The notes beneath the pieces are model-generated. The model saw only the letters and a program-made list of their open reading frames with translations. It did no database searches and was not told where the DNA came from. DNA of 64,000 nt from Sinorhizobium garamanticum (GTDB lineage Bacteria; Pseudomonadota; Alphaproteobacteria; Rhizobiales; Rhizobiaceae), in NCBI RefSeq assembly GCF_029892065.1, contig NZ_CP120374.1, positions 992,001 to 1,056,000 on the forward strand, written 5' to 3'. How positions within the stretch are numbered: the first letter of the stretch is position 1; each line of letters starts with the position of its first letter. Shown here piece after piece: positions 1-9,426 of the stretch. The position numbers and the translations under genes are program-made.

Positions 1-2
1 AA

Positions 3-758
3 GCCTTAAGCTGGATTGCTGTGCCTCTGGCGAAACAGGGATTCATCGTTGCTGCCCCTACCCATCCCGGAAACACAGGTTCAACCAAGTCCGCAGCGGA
101 AACGATGAAGCTTTGGTTGCGACCGATGGATATCACCGAGACCTTGAACGCGATGGGCGAGGACGCTTTGTTCAAAGAGCACGTTGAACTGAACAAGGTA
201 GGGATGCTGGGGCTTTCAATGGGCGGCAGCACGGCGTTGGCAATAGCTGGCGCCCGCATCGACCCCAAACGATTAGCGAGCTATTGCGATACGAACGCGC
301 TCAACCATTCTCTTTGTGAGTGGGTCAGGCAGAGCGGCGTCGATTTGCACACTATGGATTTAACGTCGGCTGACCGCGACAATGAAGATACGCGCATCAA
401 ATTTGCGATGGCAATTGATCCTGCGCCCGTCGACGTCTTCGAATTCGGTACCTTTTCCCGAACCTCAATTCCTGTCGATCTCGTAAACCTGGGTCAACCC
501 GGAAAAATTCCTCTAACTGCGCAGGCTGCCAAAATTGCTGAAGCCATCCCAAATGCAAGATATTTCACGATCGAAGACGCGAGCCATTATAGTATGTTTG
601 CCGAATGCAAACCCGGTGCGGCCGAGATCGCTGAATCTGAAAAGGTAGGCGATCCGATCTGCACGGACGGCGGTGGACGTTCTCGCAGCGAAATCCATGC
701 ACAAATGATCCATATGGTCATTGATGCTTTCAGTAGAGCATTGAAACCGCTCCCCTGA
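3..758 (+). CDS. Alpha/beta hydrolase, dienelactone-hydrolase-like, 5' end cut by the window
   Basis: Serine hydrolase of the alpha/beta fold, of the predicted dienelactone hydrolase type; substrate unknown. The reading frame is open from base 3, and the first residues (SWIAVPLAKQGFIVAAPTHP) are the usual strand-turn region before the nucleophile elbow, so the true start lies upstream of the window. A GTG at 21 is an internal codon rather than a convincing start. The nucleophile elbow is GLSMGGS; the late Asp/His pair is probably in EDASHYSMF. The N-terminal signal peptide, if any, is outside the window. No neighbour suggests a pathway. The fold call is firm; the substrate is not known. Confidence 0.75.
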   Translation, partial: ALSWIAVPLAKQGFIVAAPTHPGNTGSTKSAAETMKLWLRPMDITETLNAMGEDALFKEHVELNKVGMLGLSMGGSTALAIAGARIDPKRLASYCDTNALNHSLCEWVRQSGVDLHTMDLTSADRDNEDTRIKFAMAIDPAPVDVFEFGTFSRTSIPVDLVNLGQPGKIPLTAQAAKIAEAIPNARYFTIEDASHYSMFAECKPGAAEIAESEKVGDPICTDGGGRSRSEIHAQMIHMVIDAFSRALKPLP

Positions 759-989
759 GCTGTACGAGGACCGAAGGAAAGCCGAAGCCGACGCGAACGC
801 CCGAAGTGTTTGCCCCCTTTACAGGCTCTGCGGCGGGCCTCAAATTGCTGGCACAACCGCAAACTGTACCCGGACCGAGGACTTCGCATGGTGACCGATC
901 CGAATGCCTATTACGCCGGAGGTCTCGGCGCGAGCGGCCTGAGCTGAGCCATCACGTACGTCGAGACCGAGGTGATAAGGGCACCTGAC

Positions 990-1652
990 ATGAGCACGAC
1001 TCCTCGCCGCAGCAGCACTGGTCTGCGCCAATTTCTGAATCTTGAGCAGCAGCGCAATTGGATAGAAGGCAAGACGAACTTGCGTGATGCCGACGAGCGC
1101 TCGGAGTCCATGGAACTGCGGTTCAAGTACGTCGCGCGATTTCAGAAGCTGCTTCGTCGCCCGCAAGCACAAGAAGTTCTGGAGATTCTCAGGCTCTACG
1201 GCCAAAACTGCATCCCCATCCCGCGCAAATCCGAGCGTCACTACTGGTCGGTTTCTTGTCTGCCGTCGACTTCCGACAAGCCGCTTGTCCGCGTTAATGC
1301 GAGCTGGATGGAGCTTTTCACGCTCTATGCGGACGGCGAGGGCATCCGTGCAAGATTCCTGGTGCATCTTTCGGATTTCACCACGGACCATTCACCCGCG
1401 CGGGGCCATTTGGACGAACCTTTTCTCGAGCACTGCGTCACGACGCCAGAAGACGTCGGCTATTTCTTCCCGCGCGGCGAGGACATTTTTGGCATAAATG
1501 TACGGGGCTCCGCCTCGATCCACAAATTCCTCGCGACCCGCCACGTGTTGCGCGCCATTCGGAGATTCAATCTGACGCACATGAACCGGGGTCGGAACGC
1601 CTACCAGGCAAGCCACTGCTACAGCTTGGCGGATTACTTGCTGGAAGGTTGA
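990..1652 (+). CDS. Hypothetical protein, unknown family
   Basis: A 220-residue protein I do not recognise. It is basic and rich in Arg, with no signal peptide, no membrane segment and no repeated motif. The N-terminal third is predicted helical, followed by a mixed region containing HYWSVSCL, and a C-terminal helical segment. I take ATG at 990, preceded by AAGGG at good spacing; an in-frame GTG at 972 has its purine run too close. It stands alone between a hydrolase and a decayed regulator in a region with little coding density, so it may be an isolated accessory gene. The long open frame with typical third-position GC is the main evidence that it is real. Confidence 0.5.
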   Translation: MSTTPRRSSTGLRQFLNLEQQRNWIEGKTNLRDADERSESMELRFKYVARFQKLLRRPQAQEVLEILRLYGQNCIPIPRKSERHYWSVSCLPSTSDKPLVRVNASWMELFTLYADGEGIRARFLVHLSDFTTDHSPARGHLDEPFLEHCVTTPEDVGYFFPRGEDIFGINVRGSASIHKFLATRHVLRAIRRFNLTHMNRGRNAYQASHCYSLADYLLEG

Positions 1653-1684
1653 GCGGCTATGGGATGCCCACCACCTTGGCGAGT

Positions 1685-1708
1685 TGCCGAGGCCGGGTGG
1701 GATTCGAA
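1685..1708 (-). other. tRNA-3'-end-like fragment
   Basis: Read on the minus strand, this short block has a T-loop-like TTCGAATCCC followed by CACCCGGCCTCGGCA, as at the 3' end of many tRNA genes. The 5' side of the T stem does not pair and no acceptor or anticodon arm is present, so it is not a tRNA gene. It could be a leftover attachment site of an integrated element, or chance. It lies in the decayed stretch 1653-1900, where I see nothing else. Confidence 0.2.
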
Positions 1709-1899
1709 CATCTGCGTCGAGGCAGTTCCACAGCCACAGACGACCGTTGAACCAGCCAAAGTCGCCATTTAGTCGCAGGACGGAAACGACTGCTCATATG
1801 GCGCTTTCTTCACGTTCAGACCGAAGGCGGCACCGTGAACTTTCCATCCACCCACCTCTTCGTCACTGGTGAAGATGCGGGAATGGCCGGATCGGGCTC

Positions 1900-2140
1900 A
1901 ATCGAGCCATTCATGGCGCCGAGCGTCTCGAAGCGGGTGCTCCGGCTGGAAGCGGCCGGCGTGATCCGCGGTTTCACGCTTGACGTGGACACGGGCACGA
2001 TCGGTTATCAGATCCGTGCCATGGTTGCGGATCTGGCCACTGCCGGGCAAGCTGCACCTGGTCGAGACTGACCCAAGAGCGCCGCGAGTTATCGAATGCG
2101 ACAAGATCACCGGGGATGATCCGTTCCTTGCAACGGCTGT
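1900..2140 (+). pseudogene. Decayed Lrp/AsnC-family regulator
   Basis: Remnant of an Lrp/AsnC transcription regulator. One frame, up to about 2030, reads SVSKRVLRLEAAGVIRGFTL, the end of the helix-turn-helix and the link to the effector domain, continuing to IGYQIRAMV. The match then moves to another frame with LVETDPRAPRVIECDKITGD and DPFLATAVV, which is the RAM-domain core of the family. The first helices are missing or unreadable. At least one frameshift and loss of both ends make a working product unlikely. It precedes the truncated anion permease and may once have regulated it. Confidence 0.65.
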
Positions 2141-2316
2141 TGTGTGGCCAAACCGGCCAAAATCTCCTCGTGTGAAAGTTGTCATGGTCGCTTGGGGTGT
2201 CGTTTCGCCCTGACCGAAACGACCCGTAAACTGTCAAAAAAGTGTCACATCGGCTGGAATAGGCCGCGCGGTTGCCCGTTTGCCCCCCGTCTGAACCGAC
2301 GATGGAGGGCAAACCG

Positions 2317-3138
2317 ATGTTGCACAGCGTGCCTTCGACTTCACAGGCTGCCGTTCCGATCACCGCGACCGTCCGCGAACGACCGGCATGGCCGCTCAGA
2401 TCGGTGTCGGCTCGCTCGCTTGCCGGGCTGCTGCTGCTTGAAGGCTGCGTCCTAGCAATCGTTTACTGCATGGACGGCCTGGCGCTGGAAGCGCGCCTGT
2501 CCCTTTCGGTTTTCGTCGGCGCATTGATCGCCTGGGTCGTGCTGAGGCTGCCCGACATGCCGGTCGCGCTTGCCGGCGCGCTCGCCCTCGTTGTTTTCGG
2601 CGCCGTCGATGAGGATGCGCTCTTCGCGACGCTTGGCAACGAAATCGTCTGGCTTCTGATCGCCGCCTTTATCATCGCACCGGTCCTGCGCAGCAATGGT
2701 ACGGCCGAGCGCATGGTGGGCATCGTACTGTCGCGCTGCGGAACGGTCTCAGGGGTCTTCTGGGGCGCAACGCTTGTGATTGGGTTGAGCGCATTCGTCA
2801 TCCCCTCCACGTCGGCGCGCGCGGCGATCCTGATGCCGCTGTTCGTCGGGCTTTCGGGCGCGATCGACAGACCCTCCGTGAGCAAGGGGCTCGCCCTTCT
2901 GTTTCCCTCCGTCATCTTGCTTTCGGCCCGTTTGCATGACGCACCGCCACAGGTCGACACAAGCCTGGGTGTCTCTTCACACGCGCAGAACCGCACAACC
3001 ATAAGATCCGAGAGCAAGTCCGCCGTCCACCGGATTGCCCGAAAGGAGGTCCGTGCCAGCGGGGACAGAGCTCAACTCTACCGGTTCTGCGCCGCAATTC
3101 AGCAGGAAAAGCATCTTTCTGTCTTCCGCCTCCCGTAG
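2317..3138 (+). pseudogene. Truncated SLC13/DASS-type anion permease
   Basis: N-terminal part of a divalent-anion:Na+ symporter-like membrane protein. From ATG 2317, with GGAGGG six bases upstream, about 200 residues form several hydrophobic segments, with family-like runs such as GNEIVWLLIAAFIIAPVLRS and FVIPSTSARAAILMPLF. After SVILLSA (near 2927) hydrophobicity and family likeness stop. The remaining frame to 3138 is polar, and from 2977 it is merely antisense to the 3' end of the GH42 gene. The family normally exceeds 400 residues, so more than half is missing. I read this as a deletion or rearrangement junction near 2927-2976. Confidence 0.7.
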
Positions 3139-5109
3139 GACGACCTCCACGGCAGGCGGCAAGTCCGGGACCAGAGGCTGGACATCCGCGCCGACGACAT
3201 GATCCACCAATCCTTCGACGAGGGAGCCCGTCAGATAAGTTCCGACATAGCAGGCCCGGCCTTTGCCGACCTTCCGGCTCGTCACCGCTGCCCTGCCGCT
3301 CGCGAAGCGGTTCGACCAGTGCCCCAGAACCTCGACGTCGTCGTCGAGCGCGAGAAGCTCGTAAAGGTGTGCCGCCTTGTACTCCCGGTTACCCAGGATG
3401 AAACAGTGGGGCCTCGACGCCGAACTGGACGGCAGGCGCTTCGCCGGATTGTGAAAGCCGAACTCGGTTCCATGAAGCACGAACAGACCGTCGGCACCCG
3501 GTTCTGCCACCCGGCCGAACTCCTCGACGCGCACGCCGCAGAGCTTCGAAAGCCCCGGGCCAGGCGCGAGGTCCGTCGGTATGTGGTTGTTTTCATCGCG
3601 GGTGCCGGTCATGGCGCCGACGATCAGGGTTCCGCCATTGCGGACGAAGGCCTCGACGTTCTCGTTCCACTCCGGCTTCCACATCACCCAGTGCGGCACG
3701 TAGAGGACCTTGATATGGGAGAGATCGTCCTCGGGATGGATGAAACCGCAGGCGATCCCTTTCGAATAGCAGTACCGATGGAGCAACATACCGTCCTCAA
3801 GAGGGCTCGGCATGCCCATCGGATAGGTCCTGTAGGCTTCCTGGTTGTCGAAGTCGGCTCCCGCGATCGCGACGTCCATGCGCACGGTGGTGCCGAGGAG
3901 GTCCTTCTTGATCCTGCCTATGTCCTCGGCGAACTGCTTTGCTTCCTGATAGCGGCGGCGAGGCACATCGTCGTGGTCGATGATACCCATCCAGTAGATT
4001 TCCGCGCCGAAATGCGCCGGACGCCAACGGAAGAAGAGGAGGCCATCGGCGCCACGCGCGACGGAACTCAGCGCCATCCGGCGCATCTCGCCCGGTTCGG
4101 GCGTCATGGTCGAGAAACCCGGCTGACTGCCGAAACCGGATGCCTGCTCAGGCACAATGAAGTTGCCGGAATAGGCGCGGCAGACGTCGAGATGCAGGGC
4201 CTGGGTGGCGGGATGGCCGCCCGCCCGGCGCATCTCGTCATAGAGCATCGGGTAGATGTCGAAGCCGAGGAAGTCGAGGTCCCGACCGAACTGGCCGCGG
4301 AAGTCGATGTCTTCGAGCCGTCCGAGATTGTGGAAGATGAACCATTCGGGCTTGGCTCTGCGCAGGATCTCAACCTGGTCATGCTGGAAGGCGGCCGTCG
4401 CATGGGCGAGGAAGCGATGGTAGTCCTGCATGTGCCCGGGCGCGACAAATCCCGGATTGTCCTTCCTCGGAATGGTGATCTGGTCGAAACTGTGATAGGC
4501 AAGCGCCCAGAAGTTTCCGCCCCAGGCGAAGTTGAGCTTGTCGATCGTCTCATATCGATCGTTGAGATAACGGCGGAACTCGCGCTCGCTCGCTTCGGAA
4601 TAGGAGGTCGAAGCGGTCGTGTTCAACTCATTGTCGGTCTGCCAGCCGATGACGTTCGGATTATCCGCGTAGTGGCGCGCCAGGGCCTCGGTGATGCGCC
4701 GGCTATGCATGCGGTAGACGGGGCTGTTGGTGTCCGCATGCTGGCGGGAGCCATGAGTGGCAGTTCGGCCTCTTTCATCGACGCGCAGCACTTCCGGATA
4801 GTTTGCGGTCAGCCAGCGCGGCGGGGTTGCCGTCGGCGTACAGAAGATGGTCTTCACGCCTTCCGAGGCGAGCACGGCGATGGCCCGATCGAACAGCGAA
4901 AAATCGAACACCCCTTCCCTCGGCTCCATCAGATGCCAGGCGAATTCGCCAAGCCGGACCACGTTGAATCCGGCGGCCGCAATGCGCTCTGCATCGCGCA
5001 GCCAGTAGCTCTCGTCGACATGCTCCGGATAATGCGGCACGCCGAGGAGGAAATCGTCGAGATTGAGGGTGCGCCAGACCGAGAGCGGCGCCGGAGGGGT
5101 ACGCTTCAT
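2977..5109 (-). CDS. Beta-galactosidase, glycoside hydrolase family 42
   Basis: Cytoplasmic glycosidase expected to release galactose from beta-galactosides. At 710 residues it has the family's usual length and three-domain plan: TIM barrel to about residue 390, a trimerisation domain to about 600 and a C-terminal beta domain. Family motifs include GVPHYPEH near residue 23. The acid/base Glu is E161 in WQTDNEL and the nucleophile E321 in IVPEQASGFG. There is no signal peptide, so the substrate must be imported. It follows the ATPase gene of a sugar ABC transporter by 14 bases on the same strand and is the last gene of that operon. AAGGAC precedes the ATG. The natural substrate could be a plant galactan oligosaccharide instead of lactose. 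Confidence 0.93.
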   Translation of the reverse strand: MKRTPPAPLSVWRTLNLDDFLLGVPHYPEHVDESYWLRDAERIAAAGFNVVRLGEFAWHLMEPREGVFDFSLFDRAIAVLASEGVKTIFCTPTATPPRWLTANYPEVLRVDERGRTATHGSRQHADTNSPVYRMHSRRITEALARHYADNPNVIGWQTDNELNTTASTSYSEASEREFRRYLNDRYETIDKLNFAWGGNFWALAYHSFDQITIPRKDNPGFVAPGHMQDYHRFLAHATAAFQHDQVEILRRAKPEWFIFHNLGRLEDIDFRGQFGRDLDFLGFDIYPMLYDEMRRAGGHPATQALHLDVCRAYSGNFIVPEQASGFGSQPGFSTMTPEPGEMRRMALSSVARGADGLLFFRWRPAHFGAEIYWMGIIDHDDVPRRRYQEAKQFAEDIGRIKKDLLGTTVRMDVAIAGADFDNQEAYRTYPMGMPSPLEDGMLLHRYCYSKGIACGFIHPEDDLSHIKVLYVPHWVMWKPEWNENVEAFVRNGGTLIVGAMTGTRDENNHIPTDLAPGPGLSKLCGVRVEEFGRVAEPGADGLFVLHGTEFGFHNPAKRLPSSSASRPHCFILGNREYKAAHLYELLALDDDVEVLGHWSNRFASGRAAVTSRKVGKGRACYVGTYLTGSLVEGLVDHVVGADVQPLVPDLPPAVEVVLREAEDRKMLFLLNCGAEPVELSSVPAGTDLLSGNPVDGGLALGSYGCAVLRV

Positions 5110-5123
5110 GAATTTGTCCTTGC

Positions 5124-6260
5124 TTAGATTTTCGCGACGGCCTTGGGAGGCGTGATGGTTCTGCCGTCAGCGGCGAAGAGGTAGGCGTCGGCGGGATCGA
5201 AGCCGAGGGACACCGCGCTGCCGTTGTTGAAGGGCTTGATATCGGCGATCTGCACGGTGAACACGTTGGTGCCGCTGTCAGATCCGGTGGTGACCAGCGG
5301 TCCCGCATCGACATAGACGATCGTCTCGCGGCCAAGGTATTCCGTCAGCCTGACGCTTCCCGCGAAGCGGATCTGCGCGGCCGCATCATCGAGCCGGAGC
5401 CTCTCCGGCCGGATGCCCAGGGTGACGATCTCACCTACGCTCACCTTGTCGACGAGAGCCTCAAACCCCACGTCGAGCCCGCCGGCGCAGACGACCCGGG
5501 CAGAGGATCCGCTGACTTCGGTCACCTGGCCGGCCACGAAGTTCATGCGCGGGGCGCCAAGAAAGCCGGCGACGAACACGTTGTCGGGATTGGAATAGAG
5601 ATCGAGCGGCGCTCCGACCTGTTCGATCCTGCCCCGGTTCAAGACGACGATCCGGCTCGCCATGGTCATGGCCTCGACCTGGTCGTGCGTGACGTAAATC
5701 ATGGTCGATCCGAGCTTGGCGTGGAGTGTCGAAAGCTCGACCCGCATCTGCGTCCGAAGCGCCGCATCCAGGTTGGACAGCGGTTCGTCGAAGAGGAAGA
5801 CGTCGGGCGACCGCGTGATCGCCCGCCCGATGGCGACGCGCTGCCGCTGCCCGCCTGAGAGCTGCTTCGGCTTCTTTTCGAGCTGCTCCTCAAGCCTGAG
5901 AATCTTCGCGGCCCTCGTGACAGCCGCGTCGATCTCTGCCTTTGGCCGCTTAGCCATCCTGAGGCCGAATCCCATGTTTTCGGCGACGGTCATGTGCGGA
6001 TAGAGCGCATAGGACTGGAACACCATCGCGATCCCGCGGTCGCCGGGTTCGCGCCTGGTGACGTCCCGCCCCTTGATGAGGAGCGTTCCAGCGCTCGTGG
6101 TCTCAAGACCCGCGATCGTCTTCAGCAGCGTCGACTTTCCGCAGCCGGACGGGCCGACCATGACCACGAACTCGCCCTCCTCGATGGTCAGGTTGACATC
6201 CTTCAGGGCATGAAAGCCGCCATAGTGTTTCTCGATGCTGATCAGTTCAACGCTCGTCAT
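5124..6260 (-). CDS. Sugar ABC transporter ATP-binding protein, UgpC/MsmX type
   Basis: ATPase subunit of a carbohydrate importer of the CUT1 class, acting on the inner face of the membrane. From ATG 6260 it has 378 residues: Walker A GPSGCGKST, signature LSGGQRQR, Walker B DVFLFDEP and the switch His in THDQVEAM. A C-terminal OB-type (TOBE) regulatory domain begins at about residue 240. A longer open frame exists upstream, but ATG 6260 has AAGGA before it and starts exactly at the conserved MTSVELISIEKHYGG. It lies 23 bases after the second permease gene, in the operon binding protein - permease - permease - ATPase - beta-galactosidase. Confidence 0.93.
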   Translation of the reverse strand: MTSVELISIEKHYGGFHALKDVNLTIEEGEFVVMVGPSGCGKSTLLKTIAGLETTSAGTLLIKGRDVTRREPGDRGIAMVFQSYALYPHMTVAENMGFGLRMAKRPKAEIDAAVTRAAKILRLEEQLEKKPKQLSGGQRQRVAIGRAITRSPDVFLFDEPLSNLDAALRTQMRVELSTLHAKLGSTMIYVTHDQVEAMTMASRIVVLNRGRIEQVGAPLDLYSNPDNVFVAGFLGAPRMNFVAGQVTEVSGSSARVVCAGGLDVGFEALVDKVSVGEIVTLGIRPERLRLDDAAAQIRFAGSVRLTEYLGRETIVYVDAGPLVTTGSDSGTNVFTVQIADIKPFNNGSAVSLGFDPADAYLFAADGRTITPPKAVAKI

Positions 6261-6283
6261 GTGAAGGATTCCTTGAATTCTGC

Positions 6284-7135
6284 TCAGCCCTTGACCGCAC
6301 CGACCGTGAGGCCAGAGATGAAGTGGCGCTGCATGAGGAAGAACATTACGACCGGCGGGATCGCGACCAGGATCGTTGCCGCGGCCACCAGGTTCCATGC
6401 GGACACCCATTCGCCGCGAAGATTGTTGAGCCCGGCGGTCACCGGTTTCACCGCGTCGCTCTGGGTCAGCACGATCGCCCAGAAATAATCATTCCAGACG
6501 AAGGTGAAGGTCAGGATCGCAAGCGCCGCAAGCGCCGGCCGGACCAGCGGAAGCACGACGTGCCACAGCGTCTGCCAGGGCGAGGCGCCTTCCGCGCGGG
6601 CCGCCTGGAAAAGTTCGTCGGGAAGCGCGGCAATGAAATTGCGCATGAAAAGCGTGGCGAAACCGGTCTGGAAGGCCACGTGGAAGACGATCAGCGCATA
6701 ATAAGTGTCGTAGAGGCCGATCGAGACCATGAGGTCGCGGACCGGGATCATCATGATCTGGGCCGGTAGAAAGTTGCCGCCGACGAACAGCGCGAACATC
6801 AGATTGGCGCCGCGGAAACGGTACCGCGAGAGGACGTAGCCGGTGAGCGTCGATAGAACGAGCACGCCGAGCACGGAGGGCAGCGTCACGATCAGGCTGT
6901 TGAGAAAGTATCGCGCCATGGCGGTCTGCGTGAAGACTGCCATGTAGTTTTCGATGAAGTTGAAGCTCTTTGGCCAACCCCAGTAATTGCCCGCCATCAC
7001 CTCCTCGAACGACCGGAGCGACGTTGCCATGACGGCCATCAGCGGCACGAGCCACAGGGCGAGAATGACCACGACCATCGACGCATATACGAACCGCCGG
7101 ACGGGCGCGTCTTCGGCTATGGGCCTTGGATACAT
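6284..7135 (-). CDS. Sugar ABC transporter permease, MalG type
   Basis: Inner-membrane permease, 283 residues with six predicted membrane helices. The cytoplasmic coupling loop EGASPWQTLWHVVLPLVRPA is the binding-protein-dependent transport signature. The start ATG at 7135 overlaps the stop of the upstream permease as TGATG, which implies translational coupling and rules out the longer frame reaching 7507. It should pair with the 294-residue permease encoded just before it to form the channel for a galactoside. Confidence 0.92.
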   Translation of the reverse strand: MYPRPIAEDAPVRRFVYASMVVVILALWLVPLMAVMATSLRSFEEVMAGNYWGWPKSFNFIENYMAVFTQTAMARYFLNSLIVTLPSVLGVLVLSTLTGYVLSRYRFRGANLMFALFVGGNFLPAQIMMIPVRDLMVSIGLYDTYYALIVFHVAFQTGFATLFMRNFIAALPDELFQAARAEGASPWQTLWHVVLPLVRPALAALAILTFTFVWNDYFWAIVLTQSDAVKPVTAGLNNLRGEWVSAWNLVAAATILVAIPPVVMFFLMQRHFISGLTVGAVKG

Positions 7136-8019
7136 CAGACGCCCTCCCGTTCGGGCTTGAGAAGGGTGCGCAGATACCAGGCGATGAAGACCGCCATGAT
7201 CACGAAGAGCACGGTGGCGATCGCGGCCCCGTAACCGAACCTGTAGGAGAAGATCGATTGCTCGTACATTTGATAGGCGAGGACCGTCGAGGAGCCGAAG
7301 GGGCCGCCGGACGTCATTACCGCCACCATGTCGAAGGACCGCAATGCGCCAATGATCGTTACCGCGAGTGCAATGAAGCTGACTTCGCGCAATTGCGGCA
7401 GGATCACGTGGATCAGCATGGGCCATCCGCGCGCGCCATCGACGCGTCCCGCTCCGATGAGGTCTTCGCTCAGATTGTTGAGGCCCGCCAGGAAGAGCAC
7501 GAGGCAAAAGGCGACCTGCGGCCAGAGCGCCGCCACGACGACCGCGAAGGTGACGAGATGCTCGTCCGATAGCAGCGCCGGGGCCGTTGATCCGAAGTAG
7601 CCGAAGATGAGCGACAGCAGGCCGAAGGTGGGATCATAGACCCAAGTGAAGACGACGCCGACGGTGACAGACGCCAGCACCAGGGGCACGAAGAACAGCG
7701 ACTTCATCACCCGCATGCCGCGGATGGGTTGATTGAGCAGCAGTGCCAGCGCCAGACCCAGCGGCGGCGCAAGCATGAACATGGCAAGCCAGATCAGGTT
7801 GTTCTTCAGCGACACGCGGAACTGCGGGTCGTCCAACAACTGCGCATAGTTCGCCAACCCCACCCATTGTTTTGCTCCGACGCCGTCCCAGTCGAAGAAG
7901 GAAACCCAGATGGTCTCCGCGGACGCCAGGATGATCACGACCCCGAACAGCAAGGCTCCGGGCATGATGAACAGGGTCGGGGCTATGCAATGCCGATGGT
8001 TTCGCCAGAAGGTAGACAT
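7135..8019 (-). CDS. Sugar ABC transporter permease, MalF type
   Basis: Inner-membrane permease of 294 residues with six predicted helices. The coupling loop is GAGRVDGARGWPMLIHVILP, with the conserved EAA-like Gly. It is the first of two permease genes of the CUT1 transporter and follows the solute-binding gene after 126 bases that contain a strong hairpin (8065-8101). Its stop overlaps the next start. Confidence 0.92.
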   Translation of the reverse strand: MSTFWRNHRHCIAPTLFIMPGALLFGVVIILASAETIWVSFFDWDGVGAKQWVGLANYAQLLDDPQFRVSLKNNLIWLAMFMLAPPLGLALALLLNQPIRGMRVMKSLFFVPLVLASVTVGVVFTWVYDPTFGLLSLIFGYFGSTAPALLSDEHLVTFAVVVAALWPQVAFCLVLFLAGLNNLSEDLIGAGRVDGARGWPMLIHVILPQLREVSFIALAVTIIGALRSFDMVAVMTSGGPFGSSTVLAYQMYEQSIFSYRFGYGAAIATVLFVIMAVFIAWYLRTLLKPEREGV

Positions 8020-8064
8020 TTAAGATCACTCGCGAGGCTTCGAAAGCCGGCCTCATTGACCGGA

Positions 8065-8101
8065 GGCAGGCAGGACCACAGGTCTGTGCTGCGGCCCTGC
8101 C
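8065..8101 (-). terminator. Hairpin between binding-protein and permease genes
   Basis: Outer arms GGCAGG/CCTGCC enclose a perfect inner inverted repeat CACAG-GT-CTGTG (8077-8088). No run of T follows, so this is more likely a stabilising or partially terminating stem that gives more binding protein than permease. It lies 44 bases downstream of the binding-protein stop. Confidence 0.5.
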
Positions 8102-8145
8102 CTGTTGCGGTCTGCTCTTGGGAGACGAGAGCGGCCGCGTTAGGC

Positions 8146-9426
8146 TCAAGCCTTGAAGATGCGCTTGCGCGTCGTTTCGAGGCGTTCGAGGATCTGGTCG
8201 CGCCGATCAGGCTTGACCATGAACTCCTGGAAGCCCTTCAGGCCTTCTTGCGCCATGTCGGGGTCGGTGTCGCGGTCGTAGTATTGCGCGGAGCCTTCGA
8301 CGGTCTTCAGCGACTCGACCGCCGCATTGACGAGCGGGTCCTTGCTCGGCGGGCAGTCATTGCGCGGCGGAACCGCACTCTCCGCCTCGAGGAAAGCCGA
8401 GAGGTTGTCCGGCTTGTAGAAGTAGGCCAGGAAATCGCGCGCGTTTTCCTTGTTCTTGGCGTTCTTCGGAACATGGATGGAGTTCAGCGCGAAATCCTCG
8501 TAGCGCGCCATGCCCTGAACGATCTCGGGGAACGGGGCGAATGCGATCTGGTCCTGCTGGTCTTCCGGGAAGCCGTACTTGATGAAGCCCGCGAGATCCA
8601 TCATGGCGGCCCTCTTCTGGGCGAGCGCGGCCGCCGCCTGCTCCCAGCCGAAGGACGTTCCGTTTGGGCTGAACAGCCCGGCATTGATCAATTCCGCCCA
8701 CTTGTCGAAGACCGGAAGCATTGCGGGGTCGGTGTAGGACATTTTACCATCCATCAGCGCGACATGCTTATCGAGGCCATTGATGCGCAGGTTCATGTGG
8801 TCAAACCAGCCGGCCGCTGGCCACATCTCCTTGGTTCCCATGCTCACGGGGATCATGCCCGCGGATTTGGCCTTTTCACCGAGGGCGAGCAGATCCTCAA
8901 GCGTCTTCGGGGGTGTCCACCCCTTCTCCTCGAAGACATCCTTGCGGTAGAAGAGCCCCCAGAGCAGGCCGCCGAGCGGAAGGCCGTATTGCCTTCCATC
9001 AACCGTCACGGCGCCCGCTGCCGGGCCAAGCACACTCTTGTAGTTCTCGCGCTCAAACAGATCGGAGATGTCGTCGAAAAGCTCGCGCTTGACGAATGCC
9101 TTCATGCGGTTGCCCGAGAACCAAAAGCAAATGTCCGGCGCTCCCACGACGAGGTAGCTGCGGATGGCCGTCTTGTGCGCCTCGTGATCCATGTTGTTGA
9201 TGGCCACCTTGACACCGCTCTCCTTCTCGTACGCGCTCGCAATCCGCTGGAGCACCTCGCGCTGCGAGGCGTTGCCGATATTGGAGATGATCGTCATCTC
9301 CTTGCTCTGCGCGATGGCCGGAGCGCCGAGCGTCATTCCCGCGAGCGCTGTTCCCGCGCCGATGAGGAACTGCCGACGCGACGCCGGGGCGCGACTGACC
9401 AGCTTGATGAAATCGTTGGATGCCAT
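8146..9426 (-). CDS. Sugar ABC transporter solute-binding protein, family 1, Tat-exported
   Basis: Periplasmic binding protein of the UgpB/MalE family, 426 residues. The N-terminus has a twin-arginine signal (SRRQFLIGAGTALAGMTLG) ending at APAIAQ, so export through Tat is predicted. I use ATG 9426 with GGGAGG seven bases upstream; the frame continues upstream to 9537 without a site. The mature part has the family's SNIGNASQREVLQRI start and late PDNLSAFLEA region. It is the first gene of the operon with both permeases, the ATPase and the GH42 enzyme, so a beta-galactoside or a related oligosaccharide is the likely ligand. Confidence 0.92.
   Translation of the reverse strand: MASNDFIKLVSRAPASRRQFLIGAGTALAGMTLGAPAIAQSKEMTIISNIGNASQREVLQRIASAYEKESGVKVAINNMDHEAHKTAIRSYLVVGAPDICFWFSGNRMKAFVKRELFDDISDLFERENYKSVLGPAAGAVTVDGRQYGLPLGGLLWGLFYRKDVFEEKGWTPPKTLEDLLALGEKAKSAGMIPVSMGTKEMWPAAGWFDHMNLRINGLDKHVALMDGKMSYTDPAMLPVFDKWAELINAGLFSPNGTSFGWEQAAAALAQKRAAMMDLAGFIKYGFPEDQQDQIAFAPFPEIVQGMARYEDFALNSIHVPKNAKNKENARDFLAYFYKPDNLSAFLEAESAVPPRNDCPPSKDPLVNAAVESLKTVEGSAQYYDRDTDPDMAQEGLKGFQEFMVKPDRRDQILERLETTRKRIFKA

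Noticed and set aside
3199..5127. Open frame of 642 codons on the plus strand over the GH42 gene
   Set aside because: It is antisense to a clear GH42 enzyme with both catalytic Glu residues. Its composition (many Glu, Arg, Val, His) is typical of a shadow frame in GC-rich DNA.
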